This document shows positions 51,910 through 61,106 of a stretch of DNA of 64,000 nt, piece by piece. The notes beneath the pieces were generated by a model. That model had not been told where the DNA came from. It searched no databases and saw nothing but the letters and a program-made list of their open reading frames with translations. Source of the stretch: Platynereis dumerilii (lineage: Eukaryota > Annelida > Polychaeta > Phyllodocida > Nereididae). Made by a program: the position numbers and the translations under genes. Location: assembly GCA_026936325.1 (NCBI GenBank), contig JAPTHN010000001.1:74903380-74967379 (forward strand), written 5' to 3'. Each line of letters starts with the position of its first letter. The stretch's first letter is position 1.

Positions 51910-53394
51910 GCCCCGCAGGTCTCGGGCCTCCTCGTGGCGGTGGGTGGTAACACTAAGGTGAAGACCTCTATCCTTAGTGGCCAACATGAGACAGTGCGCA
52001 TGCACGGTGTGTCCCCTACCTTACAGGGGAATATCAATGAATATGTCATTTACCATGATTCCAAACCGGATCGTACGTCAACCGGGTTACCAAGGTGCGC
52101 GTCCCTCAGCGGGAAACCAGGCTGAGATCGAAAAATTTGCGACTGGACTACCAAGATTCCCACGGACAAGTACATCATCAGATGACTTGATTGACCCAGA
52201 CCGCCCCTCACACATGTCAAAAAATGAAAATTGCCTTGTGATAAATGGACTTGACAAATCGCTAGTGGACCTATCAGCAATCGCTGTGTACGAAATCGTT
52301 GCAGACATTTGTGACAACACAGTAGCAGATAAAATACAACGTCAATTCAATGGAACATTTCTCATTCACCCACAGAATGACACACAAAAAGAGAAACTGA
52401 CACTTGTCAAAGAAATAGCGAATACACAAGTCTCCATTGAACCTTTCCAAAAACCAGGCAAAGGCGTTATCTTCTCGAAAGAGAGCAAGACATGCACAGA
52501 CTCTCAACTGAAGAAGTGGTTCCAAAAACATGGCATTACCCAATTCAAACGTTTGTGGTTATGAATCCATAAAACTGACATTCAAAAACAACAATGTACC
52601 CGAGAAAGTACCTGTAGCTTTTGAAAAGTGCAGAGTTTGCCCACTCTTTCCCCGACCAAAACGCTGTTTCAATTGCCAATTGTATGGACATAACAGCGCA
52701 ACATGTAGACGGTTCACAATTTGTGTAAATTGTGGTGATCGAGATCACACTCACACGAGAGACAAACCATGCTTCAGGCCCTCACATTGTGTCAATTGTA
52801 GAGGGGATCACCCTGCGTTTAGCCACAACTGTGAAGTCTTCAAGAGAGAAAAAGAAATTATACAATATCAGATTGACACAGGATGTTCGTTTCCTGAAGC
52901 CAAGCGCATAGTTGAACAGGACATGGACAGATTACCCAAGCCCAGTTTTACATTCGTCACCACGGAGAAGGATTCAACTTAATGGGAACCTTTTCATGGA
53001 TCTCTTTAGGGCAATGCCTTCACTAGACCGACCAAAGACAGGAGAAACTGTGAAATATCCTGAGTCTGACTTACGTACACCACCCAGTAAAAAGATTCAA
53101 CAAAGTCAACAATCCTCTCCTTGTGCTCCAAGGACAAAACTGTCACTGCAACAACCGAAGAAGAAAGAAACGGCTTCCGAGTACAAGAAACAATCCAAAA
53201 CAACAAATCAAGACAGCTCAATGGACCAACGATTTCCTTGCATAGACAAGAGAAAAATGACAAGCAACAAAAAAACACCTGTCACATCTCACAGACTTAA
53301 CAAATCAAGCACCTTGACACAAACCAAGTATGTCTCTAAATAGTCCACTCAGGTGCTGATGAGACGTAAAAAACCAATTCACTCACTCACTCAC
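51910..53394 (+). mobile_element. ORF1-only LINE derivative (HAL-like), nested in the minus-strand LINE
   Basis: The perfect 13-bp duplication TCCTTGTCTGCAT lies at 51897-51909 and 53395-53407. The element has a 5' end matching the LINE at 59252 (CCCCGCAGGTCTCGGGCCTC), a degenerate ORF1, and directly after it the lineage's 3' tail (CTAAATAGTCCACTCAGGTG then CACT repeats). No APE or RT sequence lies between. It is a full-ended retrocopy lacking ORF2, so it must have moved in trans. Confidence 0.88.
51977..53343 (+). pseudogene. CCHC ORF1 protein of the ORF1-only element
   Basis: Three overlapping frames (51977-52564, 52530-52982, 52912-53343) make up one ORF1 with two frame changes. The first has ENCLVINGLDKSLVDLSAI and PGKGVIFSKESK. 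The second has the zinc knuckles CFNCQLYGHNSATC, CVNCGDRDHTHTRDKPC and CVNCRGDHPAFSHNC. The third is a Ser/Lys/Gln-rich tail. Order and motifs match ORF1 at 59787. Such proteins bind LINE RNA. Confidence 0.8.
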
Positions 53395-53999
53395 TCCTTG
53401 TCTGCATACAGTAAAGCACTATCATCTGCGTATAGAACAAGTTTACACGATGTTGACATACTCATATCATTACAATAGCAAAGGTACAGAAGAGGTCCAA
53501 GGAGACTGCCTTGGAGCACACCACATTTGATTTCAGCAACCTTGGACTGAACACCATTAACCACCACTACCTGGCTTCTTGCGGATAGGTATGACCTGAA
53601 CCATGAACTGTCAATTCCGAGAAGCTCAAGTTTTTCACAAAGGATACTGTGATTGACACAGTCGAACGCCTTCTGAACATCTAAGGCTACCATTCCGACA
53701 TAATTATCTCGGGAGAATTTCATATTTAATGAAATCGGTCAAATACACTAGGCAAGTACTTGTTGAAAAGCACTGCCTGAAGCCAGATTGGAGTTGGTAT
53801 AACAGCTTATTTTTTTGTAAATATTCATCAACTTGTGTATAAACGGCTCGTTCCAAGATTTTTGACACAACGCTGAGCACACTAACAGGCCTATAATTGC
53901 CAACTTCTAATTTTGACTTTTTTTATAGATAGGAGTTATTCTGGCCTTCTTGCATTCTTCAGGCACAGTGCAAGACAAGAGTGATAAGTTGGTGATATA

Positions 54000-54902
54000 C
54001 AGTCAACACAAAAATTATTTGCACACTTTGATTTTTCATCATATTTCACAGAAAAATGCCAGTATGATGCAAAAAGCTGTCCTGTGTTTCAGAGTAGTGT
54101 TAGTAGGTTAGGATCACATGCATTTCATTTTTTACCAAAATGTATTTTATTGGAAAACTTGAAAAAAGTGAATCACAAAGACAAAAAATGATTTGCACAC
54201 CTGAGCCAACTACCAGAAACAGCATTTCAAAGATGGTATTCCAATAATTTTTCAAAGAAACAATGATTTTTATGGTATCTTTAACATGTTTACACCAATC
54301 AAGCATTATTTGGGGTTCACAGGTAGAATTAAAGGGGTTACCCGAGGAATACACTCAATCCCATGTTTTTTTTTCTGTGTATGACAATAAAAACTGATAA
54401 TGAAAAAGCAAGTCTGATGAAACCTGCATGACTTACCTTCATATCACAATTCGACTATGTTTAAGGACTTTACAAGTCAATTTCATGAGTATTGCTGCTT
54501 TCAAGTCCATTTTGATACCCATATGTGCTAGAAAAAATTTACAAAATGGTGTACTCCTCGGACAACACTTGTTATGCCACCTGTGAACCCCAAATAATGT
54601 CATATTGATGTTAATGTGATAGAGATACCATAAAAATCATTGTTTGTTTGGAAAAATTGGAGTATCACCTTTGAAAATACTGTTTCTGGTGGTTGGCTCA
54701 AGTGTGCAAATAATTTTTTGTCATCAGGATTAACTTTTTTCAGGTTTTCCAAAAAAATACATTTTGGTGAAAAATTAAATGCATGTGATCCTGACCTACT
54801 GACAATACTCCGAAACACGGGACAGCTTTTCGTATTATATTGGCATTTTTCTGTGAAATATGATGAAAAATCAAAGTGTGCAAATAATTTCTGTGTTGAC
54901 TT
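54000..54902. mobile_element. Mariner-like MITE with long inverted arms
   Basis: The arms start CAGTCAACACAAAAATTATT and AAGTCAACACAGAAATTATT and extend hundreds of bases (GCACACTTTGATTTTTCATC in both). TA flanks both ends (53998-53999 and 54903-54904). The surrounding LINE frame resumes across it, which confirms insertion into the LINE. Non-coding. Confidence 0.88.
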
Positions 54903-55466
54903 TATGTAATGGGGGTAGATAGAAATTCAGCGCCGTCTTTCAAGAATCTTGGAGAAATACCATCAAGCCCAGTGCTTTTGGTTTCTTTTAATTGATGGAG
55001 TTCTCTCTTCACAAAGTCGTGAGAGACCTGTTTTAATTGTAAACCAGATGGTAATACCCGTTTGTCTCTATGAAATTCACAGATTATTTGAACCAACACC
55101 GAACTTCAAATTAACAGATGGTAAGCTATTTACCAGTTTGTCTGCTATGGTTGTGAAAAATTCGTTTATATAATTGGCAACTGTTTTTGAGTCATGACAC
55201 AGTTGTTCATTTATGTTAAGTACGATGTTGCTTTTATCCTTAGCCATAGTACTATAACCCAGGTTTTTGAGATGATTCCACAATTTTTTTGGTTCAGACT
55301 TATTTAATGCAATTTGATTTACAAAGTAATCCGTTTTAGCATTCTTAACACATCTTTCAGTAAAGTTCCTTTGTTTACAATAGTCCTTGTATGCACATTC
55401 AGTTCTTTCTTGTTTGAATTTACAAAACAAATTGTCCCTTTCTTTAATCATTTCTAGTATTTCTAG

Positions 55467-56035
55467 TATACCAATAATAAAGGTCACACCTATATATTGT
55501 GACACATAGTAACATATGTGTGATGAAAAATACACTAAAAATTATATATATATGATGCAGTTTATTATTAAAAGTATAATAATTTCATATCCACACCCCC
55601 TAACAGATATGTTCGCCTGGACAATAACATCCAATATATTGTAAAAAAAAAGGTCATAAATGAATAAAGACTGAAGAATCACTGTTATTGCAATAATAAA
55701 GGGCACAGCTATACGTTGGAATAATTAATAGCATACCATAAATGAAAAATATAGTAAAAATCATATGTATGATGCACTTTATTATTAAAAAGTGTCAAAT
55801 GTAATATCCACACCCCTAACAGAGATCTTCGCCTGGACAATAACATGCAATATATTTCAAAAAAAAAAGTTATAAATTAATAAAGACTGGAGAATGACTA
55901 TTATTGCAATAATGAAGGGCACACGGATATATTGTGATACTTAATAACATGTGTGATGACAAATATAGTCAAAATTATATGTATGATGCAGTTTATTATA
56001 AAAAGTGCACAATTGCATATCCACATCCCAACAAG
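55467..56035. repeat. Tandem repeat, about 230-bp period, three copies
   Basis: Each copy starts AATAATAAAGGGCACA (first copy AATAATAAAGGTCACA), contains TATGATGCAGTTTATTATTA and CGCCTGGACAATAACA, and ends near AATAAAGACTG. A further copy lies at about 47933-48050 on the other side of the nested LINE, so the repeat belongs to the Merlin-like element. Confidence 0.8.
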
Positions 56036-56560
56036 CAAAACATTTTGAAACTTTTCCTTATATATTACTCCTGAAATAGGGCCCTATTAATTAGCATGGG
56101 CCTAGAAATAGGGCCCTCCCGTCAATAATTGCGTAAACTTTGCGTTTCCCAAAAAAACTCCTCCCCATTTTATCTCTACCCCCAAAGTAATCTTTTTGCC
56201 CTTTTAAGATTGTAGGATAGGTAAAAAAAGGCATAATAATTGGAATTTTTTCCTAATATATTACTCCTGAAATAGGTCCCTATTAATTAGCATGGGCCTA
56301 GAAATAGGGCCCCCCCTTTAATAATTGAGTAAACTTTGCATTTCCCCAAAAAACTCCTCCCCATTTTATCTCTACCCCCAAAGTAATCTTTTCGCCCTTT
56401 TAAGATTTTAGGATAGGTAAAAAAAAGCTTAATAATTGGAATCTTTTCCTTATATATTACTCCTGAAATAGATCCCTATAAAATAGCATGGGCCAAGAAA
56501 TCAGGCCACAAAATGGAACCTCTGTGAACCTTCCAATAATAAATGGCATGATATATATAT
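56036..56560. repeat. Tandem repeat, about 195-bp period, carrying terminal-repeat-like sequence
   Basis: Copies at about 56048, 56243 and 56443 share TATATTACTCCTGAAATAGG, TTAGCATGGGCCTAGAAATA and CTCCTCCCCATTTTATCTCT. The CCTGAAATAGGGCCCT core is the same as in the element's terminal repeats. Confidence 0.8.
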
Positions 56561-56710
56561 CATGCACTTTATTATTAAGTGAGTCCAAATAATAAAGGGC
56601 ATCTGCAGTGGTAATACATTCATTCCGAAAAATCCATGTAAATAGCCAAATTTTGACCCCTTTAGAAATAGGACCCTGAGGGCCCTATTTCAGGATATAG
56701 CCAAATAAGT

Positions 56711-58470
56711 TTATCTAAAACCGGTACTTACAGCAATATGAGCCTTATCCTTAAAACCAGTAAATGTCCGAATTTAGTATGTGTCCTATGCGTTTCTATC
56801 TTAATAATAAATGAATTCTTTGGATACAGGTAGTTATTGACAGTTATAGATGTTGTTTGACTGTTTGACACTTTTAAGGCTGTGAAGATGAAAGAAATGG
56901 CATAATATTTGTGAAACTGTGAATAATGTCAAAAGCCTTTATTTATTTATTGAACTGGGCCAGGTGTGGATTCTGCAAATGTGCCAGGAACTGAGCCCAA
57001 TGTGGAATCCATAGACAGAACCTGAAGCTCTCTGTAGCGGAAAGAGGAAGCAAGAGCTAGAAGGGAGACATTTTTCCAGGAGGTCCATTGACGGTCCTTT
57101 AAGGACTCCCAACAAAGTAGTTCAAAGTGTGTTTTTTGCTTGCCATTCTCAATAATACCAAGCTCATTTCTATTGGTTCAATAGCTCCCAACTCTACCTC
57201 CTTAAAAAACTTTGTTAGCGGATATGAAATTGACACAAAATATTTCATTGAAAAAGTGATTGGCTGCCCTGAAGTTGTAAGTTTGTTCTAAAGCACTTCC
57301 ATGTTGCACTAGTTTTCTTGACAATTTGTGAGTATGTTTTTGTTCATAATTATATCAACAATATCTCTTTGGACATTTTGTTGCAGTACTGATTGTTCTC
57401 GCAATCTGAGTATTTTAAAACAAAGTAATATGTCGTTTGACACTTACTTTGGCCGTTGAAGACGGAATTGTTCCAAATTAAATAAGTATATGTTGAATGA
57501 CCATTTACATTTCTACAAAATGGACAAAGAAAGCGTTGAGAGTGGCACCTTTGAATATGTGAGTGTAGTCCCCCAGACCTTTCTCTGTCAGCCATGTTGC
57601 AACCTCATTGGTTGTCCACTCAGACAAAAAAATTCATGAAAACAGGGCTGTTGAATGACTATTTACATTTCTACAAAATGGACAAAGAAAACGTTGAGAG
57701 TGGCACCTTTGAATTTGTGAGTGTAATCCCCCAGACCTTTCTCCGTCAGCCATGTTGCAACCTCATTGGTTGTCCACTCAGAAGGATTCCTTGAAAAAAA
57801 AAATCATTGAAACAGGGCTGTTGAATGACCATTTGCATTTCTACAAAATGGACAAAGAAAACGTTGATGAGAGTGGCACCTTTGAACTTGTGAGTGTATT
57901 CCCCCAGACCTTTCTCCGTCAGCCATGTTGCAACCTCATTGGTTGTCCACTCAGAAGGGTTCCTTGAAAAAAAAAATCATTGAAACAGGGCTGTTGAATG
58001 ACCATTTGCATTTCTACAAAATGGACAAAGAAAACGTTGAGAGTGGCACCTTTGAATTTGTGAGTGTAATCCCCCAGACCTTTCTCCGTCAGCCATGTTG
58101 CAACCTCATTGGTTGTCCACTCAGAATGATTCCTTGAAAAAAAATTCACGAAAACAGGGCCCATTGCATGCTGTAAAGTCTGAACTACTGCTAAATCAGT
58201 ATTTTATAAATTTTTGTACACTGACAATGCACCTTATGATAGCCGACGGATCTTCAAGAGAAAGACAAGGAAGTCTGCTATCTCCTGATGAGTGGCAGCG
58301 GGTGAATCGATATCTCTTTCTTCACATCACGTTATGAGGTGGCTGCATACCCTCTAATGCGAGACAAAAACCCTGTATGTCTGATACGACGCCGGATAAT
58401 GACCAAACATGCAGCAACAGGAGGACTGGATTCTGATGAGTCACTTCCTTGCGAGGCTGCCTCATAGCGG
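56711..58470 (-). pseudogene. SAM module copy with a four-fold SAM-like exon repeat
   Basis: The minus strand shows, from right to left, a segment shared with 38690-39060 (about 58150-58460), then four near-identical SAM-like starts (SEWTTNEVATWLTEKGLG) at about 57570-57630, 57740-57795, 57914-57970 and 58085-58140, a unit of about 158-173 bp. The KEILLRISN and YQLTKF-like segment follows at about 57170-57440, then a short PST-rich end near 56960. Two copies keep a T-run plus AAG acceptor-like end. No full gene is readable. Confidence 0.55.
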
Positions 58471-59251
58471 GGCAGGTATGTAAAAAAATAGTGCATTTTT
58501 ATATTACTTCTCTGGGTATTCAGTACATTACTATAAAATTTTTTGGTAGCCCGGACTATTTTCAGATGTGTTGGAATCCATTTTGGTAGAAATATTGATT
58601 CAAATACTGGTTTTCGCGGTTACAAATGGTTACGCCAATTCTTTATAAATCTCAAAATTAGTTACATATTTGAACTCCTTGCAAGAAGAGCTTTCAAATT
58701 AGTACCCACATCAATGGGTTTCGTAAATTTTGTATAAAAATGGAAAAAATTAGAATAAAATGTTTTTTTGAGATTTTAGTTTCAGTTTAATGTTGACAAA
58801 GAATTCATGAAAACTATTAATGCGAACATTTATTTGAAAGCTCTTCTTACAAGGAATTCAAATATGTAGTCTGTTTAAAAATCAATGGAAATTCCACGAA
58901 ACTACGGGGAACCGCAAAAATTCTGCGTTTTCTTCGACAGTTCTGACAAAATGGACCCTCACTACCCTAAAATTCCTCAGTTCAATCCAGACATCAATTG
59001 ATGATGTTTTTTAGATCTGTAGAAGGAATAATGAGCAATGTTTTCATACAGTCAAGCTATTGGCACTTCCCAGAAAGCAGGAAAATGAGAGAATTAGCCG
59101 CCATTTTGGAAAATGACTGCCATGGGTCAACAAGGTCAAATTTGAAGTGGCTCCCTATCTAAATATTTTCCTTAAGACGTTTTTGAACTGTGTGCCAAGT
59201 CTGATGCTTCTGTGTATGAATGGATCACTACTTCCGTATTCATGACAAATC
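58471..59251. other. Gene-free stretch with an inverted repeat
   Basis: The stretch near 58663-58698 (ACATATTTGAACTCCTTGCA) recurs inverted near 58832-58868, possibly the arms of a small element. No gene is seen. Confidence 0.55.
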
Positions 59252-59786
59252 GCCCCCGCAGGTCTCGGGCCTCCTCGTGGCGGTGGGTGGTAACACTATA
59301 GGTGAAATCCTGTATCCTTAGTGGCAAACACGAGACAGTGCGCAAGCACACGTCTCCCCGACGGAAATGGGGCAACCTGTTTGCCGTGGGTTGCGACCCG
59401 TGTTGGAGGATGAAGGGGTCCTGGTAGTTGAGGTGGGTGGGACTAAGTTGTCCCCTCCCATACAATGCACTACTTTGGCCTGGATTTCTCCCAGACGGGA
59501 GGCTGGATTGGCCCGGTCCAGTCAATCGGCTTGTCATGTTGTCATTAGGACTTTGGTCCTATTTGGCCATGGCTGATGGGCCAATCAACGGAGGTTATGA
59601 TCAAGTATACGTGCCGGCCATGTCCCGTACTATGATTGCGGCCGTAGTTCTGACTAGCCTTTTGAGAGTATATCCTCCATGTATCCCTGGGACTAGGGTA
59701 CTGGGCTCAGCCCTACCCATACTGGTCTCCCCTTGTTGGGCTCCGTGGAGGGTGGGGAACATGGGGGATGAAAAACTATTTTTCTT

Positions 59787-61106
59787 ATGGCTCATTCTCT
59801 TACAAACTCACAAGAATCTCCACTAAGGCAGCAGTGGCCATCATTACATGACCACATTGACACGGACCTGCCTGATTCATTCAGTGCAAGAAAATCGGAG
59901 TATAGACATCGATTTCTTGTAATAAAACTCACGAAAAAGTTGTCCTCTTTTGCCATCTATAAGCCGATACTAGATCTGATCTGTAAGCCGGAAGAAACCA
60001 GCCAATTACATGATGGATCCATCCTGATCAAGACAAAGAACGAAGAACAAACTAGAAAACTTCTTGGGCTGAAAACCATTGCAGGCACCGAGGTAACTGT
60101 TGAGCCTCACCGCTCCCTTAACACCTGTAAGGGAGTGGTGTTCTCAACAATAAGCCATTCCAACTCTGACGAGGACCTTAAGGAATGGTTTCACACCTTT
60201 ACGGACGTCATTCAGTTCCATCGAATTCCACAGAGGGACAATCGCGAGTTGCTTGTCCTGACTTTCTCCGACACTACACTCCCTAGTAGTGTATATGTCA
60301 CATGGGAGCATTGTAAGGTCCGTCCTTATATCCCCAACCCGAGACGCTGCTATAAATGCCAGCGATTTGGGCACCTAAGTAAATGGTGCCGCCGACAAGA
60401 CATTTGTGGGCACTGTGGCGCAGAAGACCACACACATTCTAAGGAAGAACCCTGCTCGGCCCCTCCTCACTGTGTGAATTGTAATGAAGCACATCCTTCA
60501 TACAGTAGAAACTGTAAACAGTGGCTGAAAGAAAAAGAAATTCTGAGGCTGAAGGTTAGTCTGACCGTTTCTTTCCCGGAAGCGAGACGCCGTGTTGAGC
60601 GGAACTCGGGTACTCCCAGCTATGCTGAAATGGCAGGATACCCGAGTCCCAAACAGCATGCTTCACCCAGAAAAAGGCTTCAGCTGGAGGGAAACTCCAT
60701 CAACCAGTCACACAGTCAGAGAAACAGATTAGAAGGTGACACTGGAGAGAACAAAACTCCTCTGGACACACCCTCTCCATGACGGACCTCCAGTCACCAA
60801 GACCAAAGACAATCCAACACTCCAGACCTTGACAGGGGCAGCACCAGCACCCAAGAGATTAGCACTAACTCAATGGGGGCTGGTGCAGCCAAATCTCCTC
60901 CACCACCACCTCCAAGAATCAATGTTCCTGGGAACTCCCGGAAAAGGGCCTCTCCGAATGAAAATTCGTCTGGGGCCCAACCAGCTTCTGCATTCACTTC
61001 TCCCCCTGGGAAAAAAAAATCTTCATCACAACCTTCAAAACCTTCAAAATTTTCCCTAAATAGGGCATTTGGTAAAAAACCCACTAATAATTCATATTAT
61101 GAATAA
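59787..61106 (+). pseudogene. LINE ORF1, CCHC nucleic-acid-binding protein
   Basis: The first frame (59787-60782, 331 codons) has a globular part (RHRFLVIKLTKKLSSFAIYK, CKGVVFSTISHSNSDEDLKE) and three zinc knuckles: CYKCQRFGHLSKWC, CGHCGAEDHTHSKEEPC and CVNCNEAHPSYSRNC. A tail with PSYAEMAGYPSPKQHASPRK follows. After one frame change a Pro/Ser-rich C-terminus (PPPPPPRINVPGNSRKRAS) runs to TAA at 61104-61106. ORF1 proteins of I-type LINEs bind the element RNA. Confidence 0.82.

Larger units (their letters stand above)
50812..55466 (-). mobile_element. 5'-truncated CR1/Jockey-like LINE nested in the Merlin-like element
   Basis: The minus-strand RT ORF is spread over several pieces: KERDNLFCKFKQERTE (near 55460), TGLDGISPRFLKDG (near 54960), EECKKARITPIYKKS (near 53940), LDVQKAFDCVNHSIL, GVLQGSLLGPLLYLCY and LVLYADDSALLYAD (near 53430-53690). 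After the gap come NQWLIENKLCLHSDKCE, KYLGSILDSNL and SWNALPNDIK before a stop at 51091. The APE part is missing. Reading resumes correctly across both later insertions (54000-54902 and 51910-53394). At least one further frame change lies near 53725. Confidence 0.82.
45776..56702 (-). mobile_element. Merlin-like DNA transposon, 10.9 kb with nested insertions
   Basis: The terminal inverted repeats are GGCCATATCCTGATATAGGG (left) and GGCTATATCCTGAAATAGGG (right, inverted). A perfect 8-bp duplication, AAATAAGT, lies at 45768-45775 and 56703-56710. An IS1016-type transposase on the minus strand and an 8-bp duplication both fit Merlin. The size comes from a nested LINE (50.8-55.5 kb, itself invaded twice), a TIR element (46341-47319) and internal tandem repeats. 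Transposase frames are broken, so this copy is probably dead. Confidence 0.8.
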
